Shown here piece by piece: positions 34,830-44,175 of a stretch of 64,000 nt of DNA. A program made the position numbers and the translations under genes. The first letter of the stretch is position 1; each line of letters begins with the position of its first letter. The stretch is taken from NCBI RefSeq assembly GCF_028553805.1, contig NZ_CP067140.1, forward strand, positions 4,222,001 through 4,286,000. Reading direction: 5' to 3'. The notes beneath the pieces are model-generated. The model was given only the letters and a program-made list of their open reading frames with translations, was not told the DNA's origin and made no database searches. The DNA is from Paracoccus saliphilus (lineage in GTDB: Bacteria > Pseudomonadota > Alphaproteobacteria > Rhodobacterales > Rhodobacteraceae).

Positions 34830-34895
34830 CGGCTACATCTTCCCTGTCGGTCGGGGGGCGGGGCGATCTGACGCCGCCTCTCGCCCGGATATGGT

Positions 34896-36029
34896 TCAGC
34901 CCTTCGCGGTGCGGCGCTTCTTGTCCTGGTCATAGAAGGGCATCGGATGGGCGACGGCGCGGATCTCGCCGCCCGAGTTGCGGATTGTCAGCTTCGTGCC
35001 CTCCACCGCGCAATCGACCGGCATCCGGGCGATGCCGACATTGTGCTCGTTCAGCGGGCTGTAGAAGCCGATGGTGACGACGCCGACCTCCTTGCCGTCC
35101 TTGAGGATCGCCGCGCCTTCCTCGGCGGCTTCGGTGCCCTCGAGCTTGACGCCATAGATCTTGAAGCGCTCCTTGCCCTGCAGGCGGTAATGCTCCTCGG
35201 CGCCACGGAAACCGGTCTTGCCCTTTGAGACAGTGAAATCGAGACCCAGTTCCCACAGCGTGTCACCACAGGACTCGTTCTCGAACGGATACATCTCGGA
35301 ATTGTCATAGGGGAAGAACAGCAAGTAGCTTTCCGACCGGAGCAGGTCCAGCGTGGTGAAACGGGTCGGGATGATGCCCATCTCCCGGCCCTCGGCCACG
35401 ATGGTGTCCCAGATCTCGGGTGCGTCCTGGCGGCGGCAGAAGATCTCGTAGCCGCGCTCGCCGGTATATCCGGTACGCGAGATGGTCACCGGCTTGCCAA
35501 ACAGCGTGGTGTGAATATGGCTGAAATAGACCACATCGCGGATGCCCGGCACGTGCTTTTCCAGGTAATCCACCGCGAGCGGTCCTTGCAGCGAGATGTC
35601 GTGCAGGTCGTCATCGAACAGCACGTTCACGTTGCGCCCGGTCGCCGCCATGGTCAGCTGCTCATGGCCCTGGCCCGCGCCATGCACGACCATGAAGCTA
35701 TGCGGTCCCATCCGGTAGACCACACAATCATCCACGAACTTGCCCGCATCGTTCAGCATGCAGCAATAGGTCGAGCGGCCCGGTTTCAGCTTTTCGATAT
35801 CGCGGGTCACCGCCCGGTCGATCACATGGCTTGCATGAGGGCCGATCACGTGAACCTTCTTCAGGCCAGACACGTCCATGACACCCGCCTTGGTGCGGAT
35901 CGCCATGTATTCCTCGAGCTGATCCTTGTCATAACTCCACGCGGTGCCCATGCCACTCCAATCCTCGAGCTCCGAGCCCATCGCACGGTGCCGGTCGGCC
36001 AGCGCCGAAAATCTCCATGATGCGGTCAT
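34896..36029 (-). CDS. dmmD: GcvT-like tetrahydrofolate aminomethyltransferase of the dmm cluster
   Basis: A 377-aa GcvT-family protein with the folate-binding domain signature SRTGYTGERGYEIFC and the C-terminal barrel (GIARMPVDC and RAVAHPMPFYDQDKKR). The YDQDKKR ending is close to that of Tdm (YDPEKKR), which suggests related THF domains. It probably moves the methyl/formaldehyde carbon released by demethylation to tetrahydrofolate, making 5,10-methylene-THF. The start at 36029 follows GGAGGACAGACATC. It sits 37 bp after tdm and 66 bp before dmmC. Confidence 0.78.
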   Translation of the reverse strand: MTASWRFSALADRHRAMGSELEDWSGMGTAWSYDKDQLEEYMAIRTKAGVMDVSGLKKVHVIGPHASHVIDRAVTRDIEKLKPGRSTYCCMLNDAGKFVDDCVVYRMGPHSFMVVHGAGQGHEQLTMAATGRNVNVLFDDDLHDISLQGPLAVDYLEKHVPGIRDVVYFSHIHTTLFGKPVTISRTGYTGERGYEIFCRRQDAPEIWDTIVAEGREMGIIPTRFTTLDLLRSESYLLFFPYDNSEMYPFENESCGDTLWELGLDFTVSKGKTGFRGAEEHYRLQGKERFKIYGVKLEGTEAAEEGAAILKDGKEVGVVTIGFYSPLNEHNVGIARMPVDCAVEGTKLTIRNSGGEIRAVAHPMPFYDQDKKRRTAKG

Positions 36030-36066
36030 GATGTCTGTCCTCCTGTCCTGTTGATTCCTGATCCCG

Positions 36067-38433
36067 TCACGACCGGGGCCGCTTCTTCTCGGGATCGTAA
36101 TGCGGGAAGGTGGATACCCTCGCCGCGATGCGTTTCTGATGCCCGTCCAGCCGGCCCACCTCGACGGCGGTGCCCGGTTCGGAATGGGCGACATCCACGC
36201 GTGCCAATGCGATCATCTGCCCCGTCCGAGGCACCCGCATGGCCGAGCAGATCTCGCCCACCTGCGCACGGCCGATACGGATGCAGTCGCCATGCGCCAC
36301 CGGCTCCTGGCCGTCGATCTCGAGCCCCACGAATTTGCGTGAAGGATGTTCCTTGCGCCGGATCAGCGCATCGCGCCCGACGAAATCTGCGGTCTTGGAT
36401 TTCAGCGGCACGGTAAAGCCGACCCCCGCTTCGAACGGATCGGTCTGGTCGTCGAAATCATAACCCGCAAAGATCAGCCCGGATTCGATCCGCACCAGGT
36501 CCAACCCGGCCAGACCCATTGGCCTTATCCCCAGGGGCTGCCCGGCCTGCCAGACAGCGTCGAACACAGCCTCGCCGTCTTTCGGATGGCAGAACACTTC
36601 GTAACCCAACTCTCCCGTATAGCCGGTGCGAGAGACGACAACCGGCACGCCTTGTTCTCCGCCGATCCGGCCGACGGCAAAACGGAACCAGCCAAGCTCG
36701 GGCAAGGCGGGCTGATGCGGGGGAGTCCAGATGATATCCGACAGCAATTCGCGCGATTTCGGCCCCTGCACCGCCAGATTATGCATCTGGTCGGTGGACG
36801 AGCGGATCATCACGTTCAGCCCAAGCCGTGCGGCCTCTTCGCGCATCCAGACGCCGCCCTCATCCGAGCCCCCGATCCAGCGGAAATTCTGTTCGCCCAC
36901 GCGGAACAGCGTGCCGTCATCGATCATGCCACCATGGGGATAGCACATCGCGGTATAGACGACCTGCCCATGACCCAGCTTGCTGACATTGCGGGTCAAA
37001 ACCCAGTTCAGCAGGGCTTCGGCATCCGGCCCCGTAACCTCGAATTTGCGCAGCGCCGACAAGTCCACCGCCACGACGCCGTCGCGGCAGGCCCAGTAAC
37101 TCTCTACCGGATCGCATTCGGGAAAGGAGTTCGGCAGCCAGAAGCCACGATACTCGACGAAATCGCGGGTCATTCCGGCGAATTTCTGATGAAAGGCGGT
37201 TTCGCGCGTCATGATCGGCTCCGAATCTGGTGTGGCTCGCCATGCGACGGCGCGCTGAAGGCGCTCGGTCGCGGCATAGCTGCGCATGTGAATATCGGTC
37301 AGCATCCAGCCATTGGCCGGTGACGTATCATCGGGACAGGCCGACGATACGCATACGATGTCGGTCAGCGCCCTGAGCAGCACGTAGTCGCCGGGCCGTG
37401 ACCATGGCTCGTCCACAAACAAGACGCCATGCGCGTCTATCTCGGTGTTGAAGAAGAAATTCGCCGCCATCCAACCCGGCCGTCCCGGCACGCCATAGGG
37501 CGCCAGCGCCGCGTTGAAATTGTCGGTGCAATTCACATGGCCGGGATAGCCGATATCGTCGTAATACTTGGCCGAGCAGGCCATGGCGAAGGCATCGTGG
37601 CGCCCGCAGGTATCCTGGATCACCTCGACCAGCGGTGTCAGGTCCTGGTCGAAATATTTCGCATGCAGCCCCGGCATGGGATAGGCGTGGTGCTGATAGG
37701 TCCGGGTCGTCGTCACATCCAGCGGATGGGCAATGCCGCGATCCAGCTTGCGCGCGTCGAAACACTGGAAATCGGTGCATTGGCGGCCATCGACATCGAT
37801 GATCTGGATGAATTCGCCCTTGCGAACCAGATAGGCTTCGGCGGTTGACGATTTTACTCGCAGATCGAGGATCGGATCGGCCAGCGGATCGGGCAGGTCG
37901 AATCCGGCACTCCGGCGCGGCGTGGCACGGGTGATGCAAAGAGTCAGCGGCGTGGTGGTATTCTGTCGCTCGAAATCCATGGGCAATCCGGGTGCCGCGA
38001 CCACCAGCCAACCCTCGGTGGTGGCGGTGAAATCGGCCTCGTCGCCCGGAGCAGAATCCGCACCAAACAAACCGATCGAGCGTTCAACCGTGATCCCGCG
38101 CGCGGCCAGCCCCTTGCGCAAGCCTGCCAGTCCGGCGTTGTCCGAGGAGAGCAATGCCTGCAATCCCATTGCTGGTTGATCCGTCTTGACCCCCAGGATC
38201 TGGCTATCCACTCGGCCATCGCGATGCGCTGCCAGTAGTTCGGCATGCTGCCCGCCCTCGTCATTCACGATCTTGATCTGATCTCCGGCGGCAATCTGGA
38301 CCAGAACGCCGCCGCTGCCGGGGATCGCATATCGCTCGGTCGCGGACGAAAGGTTGTAGCCCATCGCCCGGCGCGGTCGCGTGGCAGTCGGCGGTCCAGG
38401 CCGAAGCAGATTTTCTGGAGGTAGTGACAACAT
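36067..38433 (-). CDS. tdm: Trimethylamine N-oxide demethylase (DUF1989-GcvT fusion)
   Basis: A 788-aa two-part enzyme. The N-terminal part (to about residue 375) is a DUF1989 domain with VDVDGRQCTDFQCF and a Zn-binding Cys/His set (for example ACPDDTSPANGW and the Cys in HVNCTDNF). The C-terminal part is a GcvT/THF-binding domain with SRTGYTGELGYEVFC. This architecture is that of Tdm, which cleaves TMAO to dimethylamine and formaldehyde and can pass the C1 unit to THF. The start at 38433 has AGGTGAGG upstream; the longer frame to 38544 runs into tmm. A hairpin with a T-run lies in the 62-bp gap to tmm. Confidence 0.92.
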   Translation of the reverse strand: MLSLPPENLLRPGPPTATRPRRAMGYNLSSATERYAIPGSGGVLVQIAAGDQIKIVNDEGGQHAELLAAHRDGRVDSQILGVKTDQPAMGLQALLSSDNAGLAGLRKGLAARGITVERSIGLFGADSAPGDEADFTATTEGWLVVAAPGLPMDFERQNTTTPLTLCITRATPRRSAGFDLPDPLADPILDLRVKSSTAEAYLVRKGEFIQIIDVDGRQCTDFQCFDARKLDRGIAHPLDVTTTRTYQHHAYPMPGLHAKYFDQDLTPLVEVIQDTCGRHDAFAMACSAKYYDDIGYPGHVNCTDNFNAALAPYGVPGRPGWMAANFFFNTEIDAHGVLFVDEPWSRPGDYVLLRALTDIVCVSSACPDDTSPANGWMLTDIHMRSYAATERLQRAVAWRATPDSEPIMTRETAFHQKFAGMTRDFVEYRGFWLPNSFPECDPVESYWACRDGVVAVDLSALRKFEVTGPDAEALLNWVLTRNVSKLGHGQVVYTAMCYPHGGMIDDGTLFRVGEQNFRWIGGSDEGGVWMREEAARLGLNVMIRSSTDQMHNLAVQGPKSRELLSDIIWTPPHQPALPELGWFRFAVGRIGGEQGVPVVVSRTGYTGELGYEVFCHPKDGEAVFDAVWQAGQPLGIRPMGLAGLDLVRIESGLIFAGYDFDDQTDPFEAGVGFTVPLKSKTADFVGRDALIRRKEHPSRKFVGLEIDGQEPVAHGDCIRIGRAQVGEICSAMRVPRTGQMIALARVDVAHSEPGTAVEVGRLDGHQKRIAARVSTFPHYDPEKKRPRS

Positions 38434-38451
38434 GTTTCGCCTCACCTTGAG

Positions 38452-38482
38452 AAAAAGGTTCCGAGGCGCCGGCTGGCGCCTC
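38452..38482 (-). terminator. Hairpin with T-run between tmm and tdm (possible attenuator)
   Basis: On the minus strand GAGGCGCC and GGCGCCTC (38463-38470 and 38475-38482) form an 8-bp stem with a 4-base loop. Six bases later comes a run of five T (complement of 38452-38456). It would partly terminate transcripts leaving tmm before tdm. The spacing from stem to T-run is longer than ideal, so it may be only a stabiliser. Confidence 0.5.
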
Positions 38483-38495
38483 CGGCTGTTCATCG

Positions 38496-39839
38496 TCAGT
38501 TCTGCAGGTAGACTTCCTTGCTGTCGTCCAGCGCATCCTTCCACGGCGTATGGTGAACGGGTGCCATCGTACCCGTGATGACCGAACGATAGCTGTTGTC
38601 ACGGAAAGTCATGATGTTCTCGGCCTTGTGCTTCTTCCATTCAAAGAAGGCCGCGCAGGCGCCATCGACATCAAAGCTGGGATAATCCGTCTCGGCGATC
38701 AGCTCCTTGATGTAGTCGCCCTGGTACTGGATCGCGTATTTCGCATCATCTGACGCTTCTTCACGTGTAACACGCTCGTCCACATCGGCGACCATCTCCT
38801 GCTTGTCCGTGGGCAGGTCAATCCGGCCAAGGATTGCATCGCGCACCCACCATGCCTGCGCATCGAACATGTTGAAGGTGAACCACTGATCCTGCATGCC
38901 CAGATAGAACATCTTCGGATTGTGAACATAGACGACGCCCTTATACAGATCGGCTGTCGCCAGCCGGTTGGCTGTTTTCAGGCGCAGATCATCGGGCAGG
39001 AACGGGAAATAATGCCGATAGCCGGTGCAAAGAATGATCGCATCAACCTCTTTGCTGGTGCCGTCGATGAAATAGGCAGTCCGGCCCTCGACACTTTCCA
39101 GGGCGGGTAGTTCCTCCCAGTTGTCCGGCCATTTGAACCCCATCGGTGCGGTTCGATAGGATGTCGTCACCGACTTCGCGCCGTATTTCCAGCATTGCGA
39201 GCCAATATCTTCGGCCGAGTATGACGACCCCATGAGCAGCACATCCTTGCCGGCAAACTCGCGGGCATCTCGGAAATCATGGGCATGAACGATCCGGCCA
39301 TTGAACTGCGTGAAACCGGGATATTCCGGCACGTTCGGGCTCGAGAAATGGCCCGAGGCACAGATCACGTAGTCGAACTGCTCCTTGTAGACATGGTCCT
39401 TCGCCATGTCATGGACCGTGACGGTAAACTGCTCGGTCCCGGGATCGTAGTCGATCCAGCGGATGACGCTTCTGAAACGAATCCAGTCGCGCACACCGGC
39501 CTTGAGCACCCGGCCCTCGATATAGTCGAACAGCACGGCCCGCGGCGGATACGATGCGATCTGTTTGCCGAAATGCTCCTCAAAGGAATAGTCGGCGAAT
39601 TCCAATCCCTCTTTCGGACCATTGCTCCACAGATAGCGATACATCGATCCGTGAACCGGATCGCCATTCTCATCGACGCCGGTGCGCCAAGTGTAGTTCC
39701 AGAGCCCGCCCCAATTGGACTGCTTCTCGAAACAGACGATCTCGGGGATCTCGGCGCCCTCCTTGGCGGCCGACTGGAATGCCCGCAGTTGCGCCAACCC
39801 CGAGGGCCCCGCACCGATAATGGCAACACGCTTGGTCAT
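38496..39839 (-). CDS. tmm: Trimethylamine monooxygenase (bacterial flavin-containing monooxygenase)
   Basis: A 447-aa class B flavin monooxygenase. It has the FAD motif [13 protein letters not shown] at the N-terminus, the Tmm-type [16 protein letters not shown], the FMO-identifying stretch [13 protein letters not shown], and the NADPH motif [15 protein letters not shown]. The sequence is typical of Tmm rather than of Baeyer-Villiger enzymes. It oxidises trimethylamine to TMAO with NADPH and O2. It leads the long minus-strand block and diverges from the binding-protein-fold gene at 40011. Two overlapping inverted repeats sit at its candidate promoter. Confidence 0.94.
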   Translation of the reverse strand: MTKRVAIIGAGPSGLAQLRAFQSAAKEGAEIPEIVCFEKQSNWGGLWNYTWRTGVDENGDPVHGSMYRYLWSNGPKEGLEFADYSFEEHFGKQIASYPPRAVLFDYIEGRVLKAGVRDWIRFRSVIRWIDYDPGTEQFTVTVHDMAKDHVYKEQFDYVICASGHFSSPNVPEYPGFTQFNGRIVHAHDFRDAREFAGKDVLLMGSSYSAEDIGSQCWKYGAKSVTTSYRTAPMGFKWPDNWEELPALESVEGRTAYFIDGTSKEVDAIILCTGYRHYFPFLPDDLRLKTANRLATADLYKGVVYVHNPKMFYLGMQDQWFTFNMFDAQAWWVRDAILGRIDLPTDKQEMVADVDERVTREEASDDAKYAIQYQGDYIKELIAETDYPSFDVDGACAAFFEWKKHKAENIMTFRDNSYRSVITGTMAPVHHTPWKDALDDSKEVYLQN

Positions 39840-39868
39840 GATCCTTGCTTCTCCCTATTTGCGGTCAG

Positions 39869-39934
39869 ACCAGTATTGGAAACTGGTTCATTCGGTTTGA
39901 ACCTATACAAACATGGGATCACTCGTTTAAGCAA
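39869..39934 (-). promoter_or_regulatory. tmm promoter with two overlapping operator-like inverted repeats
   Basis: On the minus strand TTGCTT (39929-39934) and TTGTAT (39905-39910) are 18 bp apart and form a plausible -35/-10. Just downstream, around the expected start, lie two inverted repeats that share bases: ACCAGT-7-ACTGGT (39869-39887) and GGTTCA-7-TGAACC (39885-39903). Sites here suit a repressor, for example the GntR protein encoded at 41272-41997 (inference). Confidence 0.45.
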
Positions 39935-40010
39935 CATTTTTTCTTCACAAGAATTTAATTTTGCATTTTCTTGCGTATTTCCATGGGAGAATCAGGCTAT
40001 AAGCGGTTTC

Positions 40011-41324
40011 ATGAACAGATCGACCTTTGCCCAAAGACTAGCCGTCAGCGGTTCCTTACCCCGCCTTGGCGCCACGAATCGCTCTCCCGTCCGGATCGGA
40101 GCCCTGACCCCTCTTTCCGGAGCCGAACAATATTGGGGGCGCCCCGGTCTGGACGGCTGCCGGATATGGGAGGATTGGATCAATGACCGTGGCGGCATGA
40201 TGGTGTCGGGCAAACGTCACCGCGTCGAGATCGTCGAATTCGACAGCGCCCAAGGGGCCGAACAAACGCTGGAAGCCGCCCGCGACATGATCGAGCGGCT
40301 TCATGTGAGGCTGATCCTGACCCTCGGCGGCGACAGTTTTGCCCCCGCCCTGCGCTATCTGATGGAACGACGTGCGCTGGTTGCCACGCTGTTACCCTCG
40401 GATCTGACCCCCGACACACCATTCCTGATCGCGCCAGCCGAGGTACACCCCCTGTTCAACGTCACCGGCGTTGAATACCTGGCCCGCCAATTGCCACCCT
40501 CCCGCCGCGTCGCCTTGTGCAGTCAGCGCGACAGCCTGGGGTTGCCCTCTCTCGCGGTATACCGCGCGGCTTTCGATGTCGTGGGCTGGTCCCGCATCAA
40601 GGAACTACGCTACGACCCGGACGAGACCGATGCCGAAGCCATCGTCACCGCGATGATGGCCGACAAGCCCGATGTTCTTTGCTGGTGCTCTTCCACACCG
40701 CCAATGATGCTTGCCTTGACGGAAGCTGCATACCGATTGGGTTTTGATGGTCATATACTCGCCTGCACGGCCGATGATTATCCACAGATGATCGATCGCA
40801 CCTCGCCGGGCTTCATGGAGCGCTACATCTTCCAGTTTCCGGATTTCGACGATCCGAAACTGGCCGATACCGCCTTTTTCTTTCGCCAGCCACGCGCCTT
40901 CTTCGACGCCTACAACACGCGCTTTCCAGGGGAATGGAGCGCCGTCAGCTGGGAATACGCCTCGATCCTAGATCTGTGGCACAACGCGGTCGAAATCGCA
41001 GATACGGTCGAACCGGTTTCGGTTCTTGCATCCATGAAACACGCCCAGCAAATGCCCCATGCCTTCGGCCCCGCGATCTGGAGCGGGCGTGATCTTTTCG
41101 GAATCGACAACGCGTTGGTCGGTGATTGGCCAGTGGTAGCGATCCGCGAAGGTCGCGCCCGGATCCAGGAATTCGGTTCGGTTCCAGACTGGCTCGAAAA
41201 GCATGGTGACAAGCTGGTTCGGCAGTTGGAGGATCTGGGCCAGCTCTGGCACCAACGGCTTGGCGAGCCGCTTAACCATCCTGCAGCAACAGCTTCTGAT
41301 CTTCGATCAGGGACAGCTTCATGA
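40011..41324 (+). CDS. Cytoplasmic periplasmic-binding-protein-fold ligand sensor (AmiC/UrtA-like)
   Basis: A 437-aa protein of the branched-chain amino acid/amide-binding type I fold, with PVRIGALTPLSGAEQYWG near residue 25 and the RLILTLGGDSFAPALRYLMERR segment. It has no hydrophobic signal peptide: the first 25 residues are MNRSTFAQRLAVSGSLPRLG and similar, so it is probably cytoplasmic. It diverges from tmm and no permease or ATPase lies beside it. A cytoplasmic member of this fold that senses ligands (AmiC) is known to control amidase genes, so a TMA/TMAO-sensing role is plausible (inference). It overlaps the GntR gene by 53 bp at the 3' ends. The longer open frame from 39279 lies over tmm and is rejected. 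Confidence 0.7.
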   Translation: MNRSTFAQRLAVSGSLPRLGATNRSPVRIGALTPLSGAEQYWGRPGLDGCRIWEDWINDRGGMMVSGKRHRVEIVEFDSAQGAEQTLEAARDMIERLHVRLILTLGGDSFAPALRYLMERRALVATLLPSDLTPDTPFLIAPAEVHPLFNVTGVEYLARQLPPSRRVALCSQRDSLGLPSLAVYRAAFDVVGWSRIKELRYDPDETDAEAIVTAMMADKPDVLCWCSSTPPMMLALTEAAYRLGFDGHILACTADDYPQMIDRTSPGFMERYIFQFPDFDDPKLADTAFFFRQPRAFFDAYNTRFPGEWSAVSWEYASILDLWHNAVEIADTVEPVSVLASMKHAQQMPHAFGPAIWSGRDLFGIDNALVGDWPVVAIREGRARIQEFGSVPDWLEKHGDKLVRQLEDLGQLWHQRLGEPLNHPAATASDLRSGTAS

Positions 41325-41997
41325 ACTCACAGGCCTCGTCGATATCGCGCGCGGCAATCGCGTTGAACAGAGAATTGTAGCCACGCTGATAGGTGGCGAT
41401 GCGACTCGGCGTCAGATGACGGCGATACATCGGCGCACGAAATGCCTGGCGGCGAGCGTCGATCACCAGATTATAACAAGCGATCAGCAACGGATTTCCC
41501 GTGCCCGTTGCGATCTGGCGGTGGAATTCCTCCTCCAGCCGGACAAAAGCCATCGCATCGATCTGCACCGCCTCCATCTGCGATAGGATCTTGCCGAGAG
41601 CCTCGATCTGACGCGGCGACATGTTGACGATGGCCAGCCGGACCATCTCCGGCTCGATGATGCCGCGCATCACCTGAAGTTGCAGCGGACCCGTTTCAGC
41701 CGCGACCGGCGCCAGCGATTCACTTGCACCGTCCGGATCATAAATGACGAAGGAACCGGCCCCGGCGCGGCGACGGATCATGCCGCGCGCCTCGATCATG
41801 TCCAAGGCCTCGCGCACGGTATTACGAGCGACCCCCAAATCCTGCGCCAGTTGCCGCTCGGATGGCAGGCGCTCGTCCAGCCCGTATTCCTGCGACACGA
41901 TCCGCATCGTCAGCGTGTCGATGACATATTGAACGGTCGCGCCAAGGACGGGCTCGGCCCGTCCCGGATTCGTAGTGATATGGCTGGCAGGCGGCAC
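41272..41997 (-). CDS. GntR-family transcriptional regulator (FadR subfamily)
   Basis: A 241-aa regulator with an N-terminal GntR winged HTH (RLPSERQLAQDLGVARNTVREALDMIEARG in outline) and a C-terminal FCD helical domain with metal-binding residues (EEEFHRQIA and later His/Asp positions). The start is GTG at 41997 with GAGGAG 8 bp upstream. It converges with the ligand-sensor gene, sharing 53 bp. Its likely targets are the methylated-amine genes or the purU/folD unit (inference). Confidence 0.85.
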   Translation of the reverse strand: MPPASHITTNPGRAEPVLGATVQYVIDTLTMRIVSQEYGLDERLPSERQLAQDLGVARNTVREALDMIEARGMIRRRAGAGSFVIYDPDGASESLAPVAAETGPLQLQVMRGIIEPEMVRLAIVNMSPRQIEALGKILSQMEAVQIDAMAFVRLEEEFHRQIATGTGNPLLIACYNLVIDARRQAFRAPMYRRHLTPSRIATYQRGYNSLFNAIAARDIDEACEFMKLSLIEDQKLLLQDG

Positions 41998-42083
41998 CTT
42001 GTACTCCTCCGATACGCCCGTTCATGCGGGCAAAGGAAGAATAGCTTACCCGCCGCCGGAGAATCCAGCCGTCAATCCGCGTC

Positions 42084-42968
42084 CTATCCCATGCGCTCGC
42101 TTGAATACGATCCCGGCGAAGCGGGGAAGACCACCGTCTTGTTGTTGTTCAGGAACACGCGATGGTTGGCATGGGCATGGATCGCACGCGCCAGAACCTG
42201 GCTCTCCACGTCACGCCCGAGGCTGACATAGTCTTCGGGCGACTGTCCATGCGTCACGCGGATAATGTCCTGCTCGATGATCGGACCTTCATCCAGGTCG
42301 GCAGTGACGTAATGCGAAGTTGCCCCGATCAGCTTCACGCCGCGCTCATAGGCCTGCTTGTAGGGGTTGGCGCCCTTGAAGCTGGGCAGGAATGAATGGT
42401 GGATATTGATGATCCGCCCCGACATCTTCTGGCACATCTCGTCCGACAACACCTGCATGTAGCGCGCCAGCACGACCAGTTCTGCCCCGGTCTCCTCGAC
42501 GATCCGCATCTGCGCGGCCTCGGCTTCGGGCTTGTTCTCTTTCGTGACCTTGATGTGGTGGAAGGGAATATCGTGATTCACCACCACTTTCTGATAGGTC
42601 AGGTGGTTCGAGATCACACCAACGATGTCGATCGGCAACGCGCCGATACGCCAGCGATACAGCAAGTCGTTCAGGCAATGTCCAAAGCCCGAAACCATTA
42701 CGATGACCTTCATCTTCCGCGCTTCATCGTGGAATTGATATGTCATCCCGCATGTCTTCGCGGTCTCGGCAAAGCCCTTGTTCAGCTTGTCCAGCGTCGC
42801 GCCCTTTTCCGAGGCAAAGCTGACGCGCATGAAGAACTTGCCCGTCTCCGGGTCATCGAATTGTGAACTGGCGGTGATGTTGCAGCCCTGATCGGCGAGA
42901 TAGCCGGAAATCGCGGCAACGATACCCCGCGTGGAATCGCAGGCAACTGTTAGGCAGAATTTGGTCAT
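42084..42968 (-). CDS. purU: Formyltetrahydrofolate deformylase
   Basis: A 294-aa enzyme with an N-terminal ACT domain (CDSTRGIVAAISGYLADQGCNI) and a C-terminal formyltransferase-like hydrolase domain. The catalytic Asn-His-Asp set is visible in VVVNHDIPFHH, NIHHSFLPSFKGANPYKQAYERG and TADLDEGPIIEQD. It releases formate and THF from 10-formyl-THF. Together with FolD it oxidises the C1 units that leave TMA/DMA as methylene-THF. The start at 42968 is set by AGGAG six bases upstream. folD lies 78 bp upstream on the same strand. Confidence 0.93.
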   Translation of the reverse strand: MTKFCLTVACDSTRGIVAAISGYLADQGCNITASSQFDDPETGKFFMRVSFASEKGATLDKLNKGFAETAKTCGMTYQFHDEARKMKVIVMVSGFGHCLNDLLYRWRIGALPIDIVGVISNHLTYQKVVVNHDIPFHHIKVTKENKPEAEAAQMRIVEETGAELVVLARYMQVLSDEMCQKMSGRIINIHHSFLPSFKGANPYKQAYERGVKLIGATSHYVTADLDEGPIIEQDIIRVTHGQSPEDYVSLGRDVESQVLARAIHAHANHRVFLNNNKTVVFPASPGSYSSERMG

Positions 42969-43046
42969 TTGCATCTCCTGTCGTGAGCGGGATGGAGGTT
43001 CTCGCAAGCCCGCCATTTTCTCTATGTTATTGTCCGAAATTCGGTC

Positions 43047-43952
43047 TCAGGCAGTCAGCCCTTCGGGTTCCGGCAAACCCGCCGCGCGGCAGCAAGCGGT
43101 CAGCGTATTGGCCAACAAGCAGGCGATGGTCATTGGACCCACGCCGCCGGGCACCGGAGTGATCGCACCGGCAACGGCACGGGCGCTGTTGAAATCGACA
43201 TCACCGACAAGGCGAGTCTTGCCGCCCTCTTCGATCCGGTTGATGCCCACATCGATCACCGTGGCACCGGGCTTGATCCAGTCACCGGGGATCATCCGTG
43301 GCCGTCCCACCGCGGCGATAAGGATATCCGCGCGGCGGCAGACCTCGCCCAAGTCTTTGGTCTTGCTGTGAGCAACGGTCACGGTGCAGCTATCGCGCAA
43401 CAACAGCTGCGCCATCGGTTTGCCGACGATATTGCTGCGCCCCACGATTACCGCGTTCAGCCCTGTCAGGTCGCCCAAACGATCACGCAGCATCATAAGG
43501 CAACCGAGCGGCGTGCAAGCCACCATGGCTTTCTGCCCCGTCGCCAAAAGCCCGACATTAAGAATATGGAAACCATCGACATCCTTGGCCGGCTCGATCG
43601 CATTAAGCACCGCCTCGGCATCCAGATGGCCAGGGAGCGGCAGTTGCACCAATATCCCATGTACCGCCTCATCGGCATTGAGTTGAGCGACCAGCGCCAT
43701 CAACGCTTCTTGCGTGGTATCGGCGGGCAACTTATGTTCGTACGAATTCATTCCCGCCTCGCGGGTCTGAATGCCCTTGTTGCGAACATAAACCTCGCTG
43801 GCCGGATCCTCGCCCACCAATACCACCGCCAGACCCGGGGTAATCCCGTGTTCTTTCAGCTTGGCGACCTGTGCAGCAACTCGTTGCCGAACATCCGCGG
43901 AAAACGCCTTTCCGTCGATCAAGGCTTCACGGTCGGTGATTGAGTCACTCAT
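43047..43952 (-). CDS. folD: Bifunctional methylene-THF dehydrogenase / methenyl-THF cyclohydrolase
   Basis: A 301-aa enzyme with [17 protein letters not shown] (catalytic Tyr and Lys region), [18 protein letters not shown] and the NADP site [15 protein letters not shown]. The [16 protein letters not shown] end is the family signature. It converts 5,10-methylene-THF to 10-formyl-THF, ahead of PurU. The longer frame to 43991 is not supported; GGGAGAG precedes the ATG at 43952. The 223-bp space to the AraC-type gene shows a short perfect repeat, GTCAT-2-ATGAC (44132-44143). Confidence 0.93.
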   Translation of the reverse strand: MSDSITDREALIDGKAFSADVRQRVAAQVAKLKEHGITPGLAVVLVGEDPASEVYVRNKGIQTREAGMNSYEHKLPADTTQEALMALVAQLNADEAVHGILVQLPLPGHLDAEAVLNAIEPAKDVDGFHILNVGLLATGQKAMVACTPLGCLMMLRDRLGDLTGLNAVIVGRSNIVGKPMAQLLLRDSCTVTVAHSKTKDLGEVCRRADILIAAVGRPRMIPGDWIKPGATVIDVGINRIEEGGKTRLVGDVDFNSARAVAGAITPVPGGVGPMTIACLLANTLTACCRAAGLPEPEGLTA

Positions 43953-44175
43953 TCCAACTCTCCCTTCAGGCGTTTTGCGGAAATCTTCCACGCGCTCCAG
44001 AATTCATCGCGATGTTGCCCATGGTGCGGAACCGGAGGAAAACATCGCACGGTATTCCTTGTTCAATGCTCAATCTGGCACAGCACCGGACGAATAATGT
44101 GCCTGTATGCGACATTCCATTGCTCAAACAGGTCATTCATGACAGGCTCGACATGCACAGAAAGAGGATGTCACC

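Noticed and set aside
39279..40010. Extended N-terminus of the sensor gene reaching back across tmm
   Set aside because: The extension is antisense to tmm coding sequence and crosses the AT-rich divergent promoter region; the ATG at 40011 is the better start.
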